Shown here in pieces: positions 27,108 to 35,439 of a stretch of 64,000 nucleotides of DNA. The number at the start of each line of letters is the position of its first letter. The first letter of the stretch is position 1. This DNA is from Paenibacillus sp. R14(2021) (GTDB lineage: Bacteria > Bacillota > Bacilli > Paenibacillales > Paenibacillaceae): the NCBI RefSeq assembly GCF_019431355.1, contig NZ_CP080269.1, forward strand, positions 2,577,501-2,641,500, given 5' to 3'. Under the pieces are notes generated by a model, which saw only the letters and a program-made list of their open reading frames with translations, searched no databases and was not told the DNA's origin. The position numbers were made by a program, and so were the translations under genes.

Positions 27108-28019
27108 ATGGACGAACTGAAACAGGCTTATGAGCTGCTCGGCCTGACTGAAGGCGCAGCGAAGGAAGACGTCGAGAAACGCTATTTCCTCTTGATCCGG
27201 CGCGACCGCTCGAACAAACAGCGCGAAGCATCCGAGCAAACGTCCGAGCCAGGTATTAGCTTGGAGGACATCAATCGAGCGTACAAGCTCATTTTGGATC
27301 ATGAAGAGAAGAAGACGATGGAGCAGTTTAACCAAGCCGCTTACGGCAAGTACAAAGGAATGGCTGGATCCGCCCAGAAATTCGATCATTTCTTCAGCTA
27401 TTATAAGTTCCATGTGCTGGGTGCCATTGCCGTCATCCTCATTATCATCTTCGGGACTAAAGCCTATATCGACCACCGTCATGAGCAGGCCGAATTGGCT
27501 AAGCTGCCGCCAATCGATGTAAGCGTCTCCTTTTTCGGCGATTTTTACAGCCAGGACGGCAGCTATCCGATCGGTGACTTGAAGCCGCTCGAGAGCAAAT
27601 TCTTATCGTCGTTCCCGGACTGGAAGCGAGTTTCTGCTTTCTTCACGTATGTGCCGACCGACATTAAGAGCGAGCAGGATTCCGCCCTCCTCCAAAAAAG
27701 CATGATTGACCTCATGATGAACAAAGCCGACGTCTATATCTTGGATAAGGTTAATTTTGAGAAGCTCGCGAAGGAAGGTTCGCTGCTTCCGCTCGACGGC
27801 AGCAATGCGAGTAAACTGGGACCCGGCTTCAAGCCCGAGCTCGGCCTGAAGTCCGCGACGCAGGACGACCCGACCGAGCATGTGTACGGCGTCGATATTT
27901 CCGCCAGTCCGCTTTTGAAAGGCCTCCCCGTTGTCGGCAAGGAATATATCGCCGGCATCCGCATCAATGCCGACAAGCCTGACAACGGCTTTAAGTTTAT
28001 CGCGAAATATTTGGAATAG
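27108..28019 (+). CDS. J-domain-like membrane protein
   Basis: The protein has 303 residues. Residues 1-65 look like a degenerate J domain (QAYELLGLTEGAAKEDVEKR, then DINRAYKLIL), but the essential HPD loop is absent (the region reads IRRDRSN), so DnaK stimulation is unlikely. One membrane helix (about residues 103-122, HVLGAIAVILIIIFG) separates it from an extracytoplasmic domain of about 175 residues that shows no family that I can name and has a lipoprotein- or binding-protein-like look. GAAGGTAG precedes the ATG. It is a single-gene unit between a terminator and a hairpin. Such proteins are, as far as I know, conserved but uncharacterised in Paenibacillus. Confidence 0.7.
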   Translation: MDELKQAYELLGLTEGAAKEDVEKRYFLLIRRDRSNKQREASEQTSEPGISLEDINRAYKLILDHEEKKTMEQFNQAAYGKYKGMAGSAQKFDHFFSYYKFHVLGAIAVILIIIFGTKAYIDHRHEQAELAKLPPIDVSVSFFGDFYSQDGSYPIGDLKPLESKFLSSFPDWKRVSAFFTYVPTDIKSEQDSALLQKSMIDLMMNKADVYILDKVNFEKLAKEGSLLPLDGSNASKLGPGFKPELGLKSATQDDPTEHVYGVDISASPLLKGLPVVGKEYIAGIRINADKPDNGFKFIAKYLE

Positions 28020-28039
28020 CGCGTATCCGCGCCGATTGT

Positions 28040-28074
28040 AACCGCAGCTGGATCTCATCGATCCGGGTGCGGTT
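28040..28074 (+). other. Hairpin after the J-domain-like gene
   Basis: AACCGCA / TGCGGTT with an inner GGATC / GATCC pairing. There is no T tract, so it is at best a weak terminator or a 3'-end stabiliser. Confidence 0.35.
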
Positions 28075-28184
28075 CCGAGCAAAAAGCGCCTGAACGTACC
28101 GATGATTCGAGCGTAGACTTATACCTGAGCGCAGGATATATCGATGCTTCTACTGAAGTACACCTGGATTTTGCTCCACCCTCG

Positions 28185-28234
28185 AAAAAGGCTGTGCGAA
28201 CGTCATTACCACCTGACGCTCGCGCAGCCTTTTT
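28185..28234. terminator. Bidirectional terminator between the J-like gene and araM
   Basis: A 15-bp nearly perfect inverted repeat (AAAAAGGCTGTGCGA / TCGCGCAGCCTTTTT) with an inner GTCA/TGAC pairing. T tracts on both strands let it end both convergent units; it lies 7 bp past the araM stop. Confidence 0.8.
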
Positions 28235-28240
28235 GTTCGT

Positions 28241-29371
28241 TCAGCCCTTCAGCACGAGATGCTTCAGCCCCGTGTACCGATCACGCAGCTTATATGCTTC
28301 CTTCATCGCATCCTCAATCAGCGCTTCGGTGAGGCCAATCCCGGCTGGATCCGCCGGCCCGCCCGCCTGCTGCAGCCAAGCGCGCAGCTGCTCCGCTTCT
28401 GGCAGCTTGCCGAATATCGCGGGATAAGCGCCGCCGAGCTCCTCGCGGTAACGCTTGGCCAGCATAACCGAAGCAACGCCTACCTTTGCCCCGTGCAGCA
28501 GCTGCCTGCGGCCCTCCTGGATATACGCCATCTCCCAGTGATGAGACAAATGATGCTCGCCGCCGGATGCAGGACGCGAATGACCGACCAGCAGCATCGA
28601 CCAGCCGGAAAGCAGCAGCGCCTCCATCAGCACTTCAACCCCGCGCTGCGATCCCGTCGCGATCTCGTCAACCGCTTCCACGCATTGCTGCAGCGCCCGC
28701 TCGGTCAGCTCGTAAGCAAGTGGACAAAACGGCTCTTCCGCCATCTCGTGCGAGAACCGCCAGTCCGCGAGCGACGTGAACTTCCCCAGCATGTCCGCGA
28801 AGCCCGCAGCCGTCAAGCGCTGCGGCGCCGCCGCAAGGACGAGCAGATCGGCGAATACTGCGACCGGAGCAATCGCCGGCACCGTCTGCTTGAATCCGTC
28901 CACGATGATCGGCGCGCCGACGGACGTGAAGCCGTCAACGGAAGCGGCGGTCGGCACCGAGATAAAATCGCGGCCTGTCTGACTGCAGACGAACCGGACG
29001 ACGTCGTGAATCGTGCCTGAGCCGACGGCCAATACTGCCTTTGCCCGCTGCGGCGTCTCTAGCAGAACCTGAACGATCGTACGCTCGTCTGCGATAACGT
29101 CGCCTTGACCGTTAGGCTTCAGGCTACATACGCCGAACGCAATGCCTTCCTGCTTCAGCAGCTCCGCAAGCGCACTGCCTGCCGCTTCCCACGTATTCGC
29201 ATCGACGACGAGAACGACTTCGCCGTAATCTTTCTTCCGCAAGTAAGGAGCCGCTTCCTTCAGTGCTCCTGCCTCCAATACCCCTTCCATCTGGATCGGC
29301 GCGTACACGACGCCTTCAGGCTGCTTAACGGCTGCATCATTGACCTGGCTTAACGCTGCTCGAATGTTCAT
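28241..29371 (-). CDS. araM: sn-glycerol-1-phosphate dehydrogenase AraM
   Basis: This 376-residue iron-containing-alcohol-dehydrogenase-like enzyme reduces dihydroxyacetone phosphate to sn-glycerol-1-phosphate, the archaeal-type enantiomer used in Bacillales for heptaprenylglycerol phosphate. It has the NAD motif VGSGTIHDVVRF, SVPTAASVDGFTSVGAPI, and metal ligands from ADMLGKFTSLADW, SGGEHHLSHHWE and LLHGAKVGVAS. The length equals the B. subtilis protein. No arabinose genes are nearby. Confidence 0.9.
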   Translation of the reverse strand: MNIRAALSQVNDAAVKQPEGVVYAPIQMEGVLEAGALKEAAPYLRKKDYGEVVLVVDANTWEAAGSALAELLKQEGIAFGVCSLKPNGQGDVIADERTIVQVLLETPQRAKAVLAVGSGTIHDVVRFVCSQTGRDFISVPTAASVDGFTSVGAPIIVDGFKQTVPAIAPVAVFADLLVLAAAPQRLTAAGFADMLGKFTSLADWRFSHEMAEEPFCPLAYELTERALQQCVEAVDEIATGSQRGVEVLMEALLLSGWSMLLVGHSRPASGGEHHLSHHWEMAYIQEGRRQLLHGAKVGVASVMLAKRYREELGGAYPAIFGKLPEAEQLRAWLQQAGGPADPAGIGLTEALIEDAMKEAYKLRDRYTGLKHLVLKG

Positions 29372-29377
29372 TCCGCT

Positions 29378-29677
29378 TCAGTCCCCTTTAGCTGAGTTTA
29401 GGGCCATTTTATCACATGCTAGATTCCAAGTCTTCCAAGAATAGGAGACGAGTACCCAATCGGGCCGGCGTCTCGGGGCATAAACTGCGGCGGGATCGAG
29501 ACGCTTAACCGGCTTCGTTACCATGCGCTTTACCTGTGGGACGGCACCGGAAGGCAAAACATGGCGGACATACCGCATTTCGTGACGAATAACGATTTTG
29601 AAACCCGGCATGTGCTGGAATAGGTCATCGCGCCTTGGTAGCCGAGTCCGCGCGGGCTTGCCGTCGCTAGAACGCAA
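29378..29677 (-). other. Possible small coding sequence upstream of araM
   Basis: The 406-bp gap between araM and amj holds one open minus-strand frame of up to 99 codons ending 7 bp before the araM start. Its downstream part (MPGFKIVIRHEMRYVRHVLP onward, basic and rich in Arg/Pro) has codon use like the neighbours. There is no ribosome site and no family that I know; the only long version would start at a TTG inside the T tract of the amj terminator. It may be a small unknown gene, a relic or chance. Confidence 0.25.
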
Positions 29678-29680
29678 AAA

Positions 29681-29709
29681 AACCGGCCCTGCGCTAGCTC
29701 CAGCCGGTT
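29681..29709 (-). terminator. Terminator of the cysK-amj unit
   Basis: AACCGGC / GCCGGTT stem followed on the minus strand by TTTTTTTGCG, about 70 bp past the amj stop. Confidence 0.75.
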
Positions 29710-29777
29710 CATGCCATTATTATGAAGTTAATAGAAGTGCAGTCCATTCGAGCGGCAAGCGGATCGCCAGTAACAAG

Positions 29778-30581
29778 TCATATCATCTTCACGAAATAGC
29801 CGATTAACAATGCCGCAGGCACCAGCACCAGCTGGGCGAGCATCGTCCCGAGGAAACGTGTCGTCATCAGTAGTACATAAATTTTGCCTAATTGTGTGCG
29901 ATATTCCGTGTTGTTCAGCGCCTTGTCCGTAATGAGGCCAAGCTGCGGGTCGATGAAGATGGTGAGCAGAATCGTAGCAACGCCGTTAATGATGCCGGAG
30001 GCCTGCGACGCTGTCGTGCTGAGCGCGGGAAACAAATGCGCGGCGTAGAGCGCCGCCAGCACTCCGACGGTATAGAACGAAGTAACGATGACGTTGATGA
30101 GGATAAATGTTTTCGAAATGCCGAGATAGCGAAAGCGGCTGATCCGAAACCGCGGCAGCCGGATATAATGCTTCGTGTTCTTCAACTGCCCGATCGTGAC
30201 GCTGGAGACCAGCTTCGGGATCGAGCCGGCCACCTCCAGCTTCGCGATCAGCCTGCCGAACAGGTTGACGCAGGTCGGAAACAGCATGATGGCCGCCAAG
30301 GTCCCAACCGACGAAGCCAGCAGCGTGACGCGCAAATAATGCAGCATGTCGAAGGAAGCATGTGCCCTTGCGTAGTCCACGAACTTCGCAGCAATCGGCC
30401 CCTGTACCATATTCGCCGTCCTGGACACGAGCACGATAATGCCGGTCAAGGACAGCGCCACGGCGATCTTGTTCAGACGAACGCCGGCAAACCGGACGGC
30501 ATAGGAGAGCGTCTCCGCCGTATGGATGATCGACGTCATGATGAAGACAATCACGAGATTGGTCAACAAAGCCCGCATCAA
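29778..30581 (-). CDS. amj: Lipid II flippase Amj family protein
   Basis: This 267-residue polytopic membrane protein of the DUF2837/Amj family is the alternative lipid II flippase that backs up MurJ in B. subtilis. Several hydrophobic helices (LLTNLVIVFIMTSIIHTAET at the N-terminus, and a run of helices at residues 40-60, 85-110, 155-175, 195-215 and 240-262), plus AVRFAGVRLNKIAVALSL and DPQLGLITDKAL, match that family. The gene follows cysK by 51 bp and may share its transcript. Confidence 0.85.
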   Translation of the reverse strand: MMRALLTNLVIVFIMTSIIHTAETLSYAVRFAGVRLNKIAVALSLTGIIVLVSRTANMVQGPIAAKFVDYARAHASFDMLHYLRVTLLASSVGTLAAIMLFPTCVNLFGRLIAKLEVAGSIPKLVSSVTIGQLKNTKHYIRLPRFRISRFRYLGISKTFILINVIVTSFYTVGVLAALYAAHLFPALSTTASQASGIINGVATILLTIFIDPQLGLITDKALNNTEYRTQLGKIYVLLMTTRFLGTMLAQLVLVPAALLIGYFVKMI

Positions 30582-30632
30582 CTCCGCTTCGGGGTGATTT
30601 TCGCGCGCCTCCGGCTCGGACGCGCCAGTAAG

Positions 30633-31568
30633 CTAAGCCTCGTCAAACAGCGCTGTCGACAGGTATCTTTCTCCCGTATCCGGAAGCAAGACAACGATAT
30701 TCTTGCCTTCATTCTCAGGCCGTTTGGCGAGCGTCATCGCGGCAAACACGGCCGCTCCGGACGAAATTCCAACCAACAGTCCCTCCACTCTAGCGAGCTG
30801 ACGCGCGGTCTCCACCGCTTCTTCGTTGCGAACAGGGAGGATCTCGTCCACAACAGCCCGATTGAAGTTGCCTGGCACGAAGCCCGCGCCGATCCCTTGG
30901 ATCATATGCCCGCCTTTCGGCCCACCGGCAAGCACCTGGGAATCGAACGGCTCCACGGCCACGATGCGCACGGATGGCTTCCGTTGCTTCAGCACTTCGC
31001 CTACGCCGGAGATCGTACCGCCCGTACCGACGCCGGCTACGAAAATATCGACATCGCCCTCTGTGTCCCGCCATATTTCTTCCGCGGTCGTACGCTTATG
31101 AACATCAGGGTTCGCTGCGTTATTAAACTGCTGCGGAATGAACGCATGCGGAATATCGGCTGCCAGCTGCTCAGCCTTATGAATGGCGCCTGCCATCCCT
31201 TCCTGCGCTGGCGTAAGGATAAGCTCCGCGCCAAGCGCAGTCAGCAGCTTCCGGCGCTCAACGCTGAAGCTCTCCGGCAGCGTAATGATGAGCCGATAGC
31301 CGAGCGCAGCTGCCGCAAAGGCAAGTCCGACGCCCGTGTTCCCGCTCGTCGGCTCGATAATGACGGAGTCCGGCTGGAGCAGCCCTCGCGCCTCCGCGTC
31401 CTTGATCATCGCGTAGCCGATGCGGTCCTTCACGCTGCCCGCGGGATTGAAATATTCCAGCTTGGCGATCAGCTTGGCCTGAAGCCCCTGCTTGTCCGCA
31501 AAATTAGCAAGCTCCAGCAGCGGAGTATTCCCGATCAATTCCGTCAAGTTTTTTGCAATGCCAGTCAT
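30633..31568 (-). CDS. cysK: Cysteine synthase A
   Basis: This 311-residue PLP enzyme makes cysteine from O-acetylserine and sulfide. The PLP lysine is Lys47 in [14 protein letters not shown]; the substrate loop is [13 protein letters not shown]; the phosphate-binding loop is [12 protein letters not shown]; and the C-terminal [12 protein letters not shown] is canonical. It follows a HAD-GNAT fusion gene by 21 bp, with a GAGGAGG-type ribosome site in the gap. No T-box or SAM riboswitch is visible upstream of the unit. Confidence 0.95.
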   Translation of the reverse strand: MTGIAKNLTELIGNTPLLELANFADKQGLQAKLIAKLEYFNPAGSVKDRIGYAMIKDAEARGLLQPDSVIIEPTSGNTGVGLAFAAAALGYRLIITLPESFSVERRKLLTALGAELILTPAQEGMAGAIHKAEQLAADIPHAFIPQQFNNAANPDVHKRTTAEEIWRDTEGDVDIFVAGVGTGGTISGVGEVLKQRKPSVRIVAVEPFDSQVLAGGPKGGHMIQGIGAGFVPGNFNRAVVDEILPVRNEEAVETARQLARVEGLLVGISSGAAVFAAMTLAKRPENEGKNIVVLLPDTGERYLSTALFDEA

Positions 31569-31589
31569 TTTATTACCTCCTCTTGGGGT

Positions 31590-32645
31590 TCATCCCAGCT
31601 TCTTCTCGAAACAAACGCTTGACGGACAATCCACGTACTCGCCGTAAGGCGCGATAGCATAATACCCGTTCTTCTTATAGAACTGAATGGCTTCGAACTG
31701 CGGATCACCGGTTTCAAGCCGGATATACGTGTACTGCTTCTCTGCGGCTTTCCCCTCCAAATAACGGAGAATCCGCCCTGCTATGCCTCGATTTCGATAC
31801 GCCGGATCGACATAGAACCGTTTTAGCTCGGTAGACGCTTCATCGATTTCCTTAATCGCGCCGCAGCCGACCGGGCTCCCGTCCGCATACGCAACGACAA
31901 AATGGATAGCAGCCAAATCCGGATCATCCAGGTCGACAACGAATACCTCCTCCGGGGGATAGATTTCGTAGAGGTAGGTGTCAAGCTTATCGATCAAACC
32001 AAGCAAATCGGGATCCTTAATTGCCGCGTCTTTCAGTACAATATCATTCATGTCCGTTTTCTCCTTTTCCAACCACGCATTCACATGCTGTATCCATGCA
32101 CCGCCCGAATCCGCCAGCAAGGTTTTCCAGCCCAGCCGGCCGGCGGCCTCTAAATTGTTGCCCGAATCATCGACGAACATAATCGGCGCCTCTTGTATGA
32201 CCTGCGTGTTCGCAAGCGCAAATATGCCTTCATCCGGCTTGCTCATGCCCGCATCGCTTGAAATCGTGATACTGCGGAGGTATGGCTTCGCATCCTCCAG
32301 CAAGGGAAGCAGCCACTCCGCCCGATGATTGCTCAAAATATGAATATCCGCGAGCTCGCTCCACCTCGGCAGGCAATGATAGCCCGGAAGCGGACTTAGA
32401 TGCTGATTGAGCAGCTCTTTCGCTAGGCGGATCTCCACGCCCGGACAGCGAGCCTGAAGCCAGTCCCAGAATTCGCCCTCCGTCAGTTCGCCCGTCCACA
32501 GCCTCCCGCGAATGTCCGCCCGGTATGCGGTTCTGATTTCTTCATAAGTCAGGAAAGCGGCGTCCGCAAGCTCCTGCCAGTATGCCGGCGTCAAATTCGT
32601 GACGAGGACACCGCCTGCATCCAGAATGAGCTGGGGTCTATTCAT
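31590..32645 (-). CDS. HAD-like hydrolase fused to a GNAT acetyltransferase
   Basis: The protein has 351 residues and two domains. Residues 1-185 are a HAD fold: LILDAGGVLV carries the motif I nucleophile Asp; HILSNHRAEW, SKPDEGIF and MFVDDSGNN are motifs II-IV. The second acidic residue of motif I (DxD) is glycine, as in the DLGGV/DLGNV subgroup. Residues about 200-351 are a GNAT domain with the acetyl-CoA segment YVDPAYRNRGIAGRIL and LETGDPQFEAIQFYKKNGY. The second of two near ATGs is chosen because AAAGGCGG is too close to the first. A metabolite phosphatase joined to an acetylase suggests detoxification or repair of one compound, but this is inference. Confidence 0.8.
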   Translation of the reverse strand: MNRPQLILDAGGVLVTNLTPAYWQELADAAFLTYEEIRTAYRADIRGRLWTGELTEGEFWDWLQARCPGVEIRLAKELLNQHLSPLPGYHCLPRWSELADIHILSNHRAEWLLPLLEDAKPYLRSITISSDAGMSKPDEGIFALANTQVIQEAPIMFVDDSGNNLEAAGRLGWKTLLADSGGAWIQHVNAWLEKEKTDMNDIVLKDAAIKDPDLLGLIDKLDTYLYEIYPPEEVFVVDLDDPDLAAIHFVVAYADGSPVGCGAIKEIDEASTELKRFYVDPAYRNRGIAGRILRYLEGKAAEKQYTYIRLETGDPQFEAIQFYKKNGYYAIAPYGEYVDCPSSVCFEKKLG

Positions 32646-32658
32646 GTTCATCCGCCTT

Positions 32659-33219
32659 TCAGGGAATCATGGCAAAAATATACGTATCCCGCAGTGTGCT
32701 TCCATCTGCTGATAAATCATCGTTGCGCAGCGTGCCTTCATGCCAATAGCCTAGACGCATCGGAATGGCTTGGCTCTTCTCGTTCAGCGCATCGCAGCGG
32801 ATTTCGACCCTGCGCGCCAGCAATTCGGTAAAAGCAAACGCCGTGATTCCTTCCACGGCTTCCGTCATATAGCCCTTGCCGCTCTGCCGCGTGTCGATCC
32901 AATAGCCGATCTCGAACTTGCGGACGCTCCAGTTGGGATTATGAAGGCCGGAAGAGCCGATGAAGCTGCCGCTGCTCTTATCGAAGATCAGCAGCCTCAT
33001 GTCTTCCCGCAGTATGAATTTCGAGCTGGCTAAGCGCAGGTTCGCTTCGATGGTTTCTTCGGTTTGCTCCGTTTGCGCAAAGGGAAGCCATGCCTTCAGC
33101 TCGGCCACGGATGCCGCATACGCCTCGTAGACGGCGCGGCCGTCTCCCGGACGCGGCACGCGAATCAGCAGCCGCTGCGTTTCGAATTGCGTAGGAATGT
33201 CGATCAGCAATGGATTCAT
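32659..33219 (-). CDS. GNAT acetyltransferase, RimJ/RimL type
   Basis: This 186-residue acetyltransferase has the RimL layout: QRLLIRVPRPGDG at the N-terminus, GSSGLHNPNW, EIGYWIDTRQSGKGYMTEAV (acetyl-CoA loop), and RRVEIRCDALNEKSQAIPMR near the C-terminus. The usual S..va.klGF segment is shortened (SQAIPMRLGYWHEG), a possible small deletion. It is the first gene of the GNAT, HAD-GNAT, cysK set. The target is unknown. Confidence 0.8.
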   Translation of the reverse strand: MNPLLIDIPTQFETQRLLIRVPRPGDGRAVYEAYAASVAELKAWLPFAQTEQTEETIEANLRLASSKFILREDMRLLIFDKSSGSFIGSSGLHNPNWSVRKFEIGYWIDTRQSGKGYMTEAVEGITAFAFTELLARRVEIRCDALNEKSQAIPMRLGYWHEGTLRNDDLSADGSTLRDTYIFAMIP

Positions 33220-33348
33220 CGTTTATCCTCCTCCTGCTTCTACACCTATTGCTATGCCTATGTCTGGCCATTCATTTCAAGTATACCAAATTACAGCCGA
33301 TTCATAGAATTCATCGGCCCGACAAGCCGAAGCAATGTGCTCGCCACA

Positions 33349-33474
33349 ATGAAAGAAGCCCTCTCTTAGATCGAAGAGGGGCTCACGCAAGAGATAGACT
33401 ATAGAGAAGCTGCAAAACGTGCCGGCTGCTCGGAATTTCATTTCAAGAAGGTGTTTGCATTTCTAGCACGACCT
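33349..33474 (+). pseudogene. Relic N-terminus of an AraC-family regulator
   Basis: From the ATG, MKEALS, an in-frame TAG, and then [20 protein letters not shown] plus [12 protein letters not shown] match the opening helix-turn-helix of AraC regulators with an effector-binding C-terminus (usual form: A..YIE..L...IDY...A..A.CS.YHFQR.F). The stop codon and the sudden end at about 33470, where the convergent DUF2306 gene begins, show a decayed, truncated gene. Confidence 0.65.
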
Positions 33475-34214
33475 CACTGCCCGAAAATATCCGCCGCGGA
33501 CGCCGAGGCTGACTTTTTGCGGATGGCCCATTCGGCTGCAGCGAGGTTGATCGCCCAGCCCGCACCCATCAGCAGCGCTTTGCTAAGCTCACCCGCCGGG
33601 CCGTAGACGAGTGTCCAGGCCATCTCGGTTAACGCCTGCGTACCCGCGCCAAGCCCAATCGCGTAAGCGCGTGTCATCCATATCCGGTGCCGGGCAACAT
33701 CCCCTCGCAGGATCGCGGTAAAGCCGAGGAGAATGAAGACGACCATGGCCGAGCCAAACAGTAACCGCAAGACATAAAGCAGCTTACCGCTATACGGGAT
33801 TGAATAGAATAGCGTCATCCACAGCCCTGTAAACCCGACCAACAGGCCGCATACAACCAGAAGCCGCCCTGCCGCGCGGTGCCAGCCCGGACTGCGCCGC
33901 CTGAAACCGGGTGCAAACTGGAATGCGCCAAGGACGGCATACACGCTGGCGCTCAGGATATGCAGCACAACCGGCAGGGGCGACGCAAAGAACCGTGCGT
34001 TGTCCGGCGTAATTTCCGCACCGACTGCAAGCGTGACAAGACGGTAAGCTCCTCCGAAGAGCGGAATGACGCACAGAAGAAGAAGTACGGCGACAAGCCG
34101 CTTAGCCGAGCCTTCTTTTGCCGCCGCTTTGACTTTCTTAGACGCAGATTTTCTTGACTTCTTGTGCCGAGGCACGCCGGGGTCTTGATGTTCCGTGTAG
34201 GCATTCGTTTGCAT
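33474..34214 (-). CDS. DUF2306-like multispanning membrane protein
   Basis: This 246-residue protein has a basic Lys-rich cytoplasmic head ([19 protein letters not shown]) and six or so membrane helices. [38 protein letters not shown] and [18 protein letters not shown] are DUF2306 features with conserved His and Arg residues near the membrane. The ATG at 34214 directly follows the stop of the upstream gene; an upstream in-frame ATG lies inside that gene. The role is unknown. It is the last gene of a three-gene unit that follows a MalT-like regulator. Confidence 0.7.
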   Translation of the reverse strand: MQTNAYTEHQDPGVPRHKKSRKSASKKVKAAAKEGSAKRLVAVLLLLCVIPLFGGAYRLVTLAVGAEITPDNARFFASPLPVVLHILSASVYAVLGAFQFAPGFRRRSPGWHRAAGRLLVVCGLLVGFTGLWMTLFYSIPYSGKLLYVLRLLFGSAMVVFILLGFTAILRGDVARHRIWMTRAYAIGLGAGTQALTEMAWTLVYGPAGELSKALLMGAGWAINLAAAEWAIRKKSASASAADIFGQ

Positions 34215-34215
34215 A

Positions 34216-34917
34216 TCAGGCTTTCTCAGGCCGCTCACGCCAGAGCGAATATCCCATCCAAGCTAGGCTTATTCCCATCGGTACTGCAAAATACCGATCG
34301 TAGGGGTGATGGACCAACGAAGACAATAAGAGGGGGAGAATGGTACTGAACACAAGCAGTCCAGCCCCCCAGCGCGACAGGATGCCGGCACGCATTACAG
34401 CGATTCCAAACAGCAGGCCACCGAGTAAATACAGGACTCCTGTCAGCATATATACCGTTGCCATGGCCCCGAGGTTCACCTCGCTGACTGTCCCGCTCAC
34501 GATTCCCAAGATGCTCTCCTCAAGCTTCGGCGCATGGGTCGCCAACACTGGCGAGATAAAGGCTTCCACGAATTGAAAGGCCATGGTGAGCGCATAGAAC
34601 AGGCTTAGTACGAGATAACCTGCCAAACCCAGCCAACCGGTCTCTTCCACTTGCCTGGCATAGATCCCCGCAATACCGATCAGGCCGAGGAAGCACATCG
34701 CGATGCCCAAGCAGTGAACGATTGCCCACCGCCCAGTGGTAACTGACGAAAGAATATCGGCTGGATGGATCGTCTGAATGACGATGAACAGGATTCCGGA
34801 TGCCATAGCTACTAAGCCTGTGCTGCGAATGAGCTGTTGGATTGTTATCGCAGCTCGCCGCTTGGTGTACGGGCTGCGGCTGCCTTTCATGTCTGCGGTT
34901 AGTCGATTCGTGTTCAT
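34216..34917 (-). CDS. Hypothetical membrane protein (DUF4386-like)
   Basis: This 233-residue protein has a basic N-terminus and about six membrane helices (GLVAMASGILFIVIQTIHPA; WAIVHCLGIAMCFLGLIGI; further helices to the end). The arrangement resembles DUF4386-type proteins, but I am not sure. Its ATG overlaps the stop of the small gene upstream by 4 nt. There are no catalytic motifs. Confidence 0.6.
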   Translation of the reverse strand: MNTNRLTADMKGSRSPYTKRRAAITIQQLIRSTGLVAMASGILFIVIQTIHPADILSSVTTGRWAIVHCLGIAMCFLGLIGIAGIYARQVEETGWLGLAGYLVLSLFYALTMAFQFVEAFISPVLATHAPKLEESILGIVSGTVSEVNLGAMATVYMLTGVLYLLGGLLFGIAVMRAGILSRWGAGLLVFSTILPLLLSSLVHHPYDRYFAVPMGISLAWMGYSLWRERPEKA

Positions 34918-35228
34918 GTGTTTGGCTCCTTTTCTCTCGAATAATTGTGATCCGTACTCACGCAGTCACCCAGTCCGTTCGCCTGTTTGGGATCCATCTG
35001 AATGACTGACACCAAGGGCAGGCCGAGATCACGCACCTTCCTGAACAAGCCGTGTAATGCGGACTGATCGGCTACCAAGACAATGAGAACGGTCGTCCCA
35101 TCGGTTTCGTGGGTGAGGTTTAGCCCGTCAAACCAATTTTTCCATCGTGCATCCAGGTGGCCCTTGAGTCGAAATTCGTACAGTTCAGGCTCGCGAAGGT
35201 CTTTCGTTGTTCCATGTGTTTCGCTCAT
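34914..35228 (-). CDS. Small soluble protein next to a MalT-like regulator
   Basis: The protein has 104 residues. ELYEFRLKGHLDARWKNWFD and LVADQSALHGLFRKVRDLGL are motifs of a small conserved protein often encoded beside LuxR/MalT-like regulators in Bacilli and Actinobacteria; the function is not known to me. GGAGGAGG lies before the ATG, the best ribosome site of this unit. It is the first gene of the operon with two membrane-protein genes and lies downstream of the candidate activator boxes. Confidence 0.7.
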   Translation of the reverse strand: MSETHGTTKDLREPELYEFRLKGHLDARWKNWFDGLNLTHETDGTTVLIVLVADQSALHGLFRKVRDLGLPLVSVIQMDPKQANGLGDCVSTDHNYSREKEPNT

Positions 35229-35313
35229 ACTTAACCTCCTCCATCATTTTTCTCAGTGGCTGCATCTTCACGTCAATTCATGCGTTCCTATCGTAATCCA
35301 AAGATACAGCTTC

Positions 35314-35357
35314 ATGTGGTGAGACGGCATCACCATATGTGGTGATTGATGTGGTGG
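35314..35357. promoter_or_regulatory. Candidate activator boxes (three ATGTGGTG repeats)
   Basis: ATGTGGTGA occurs at 35314 and 35337 and ATGTGGTGG at 35349; the middle copy also forms the palindrome ATCACCA-TATG-TGGTGAT (35329-35346). They lie between the terminator of the MalT-like gene and the start of the operon at 35228. Tandem asymmetric boxes are how MalT-type activators bind, so these may be its sites. Confidence 0.4.
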
Positions 35358-35387
35358 TTTTTCAATCGAGGGCTTTGCAAAAAAAAA

Positions 35388-35408
35388 GCCCAAGCAATCC
35401 GCTTGGGC
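35388..35408 (-). terminator. Terminator of the MalT-like regulator gene
   Basis: Perfect GCCCAAGC / GCTTGGGC stem with a 5-nt loop followed by nine T on the minus strand, about 30 bp past the stop. Confidence 0.9.
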
Positions 35409-35439
35409 GAGGTGTGATCGTAATATGGCTTGCGGCTTG

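Noticed and set aside
29892-31622. 576-codon plus-strand open frame
   Set aside because: It lies antisense to amj and cysK, both with clear family motifs; it is a high-GC shadow frame with an Arg/His-rich translation.
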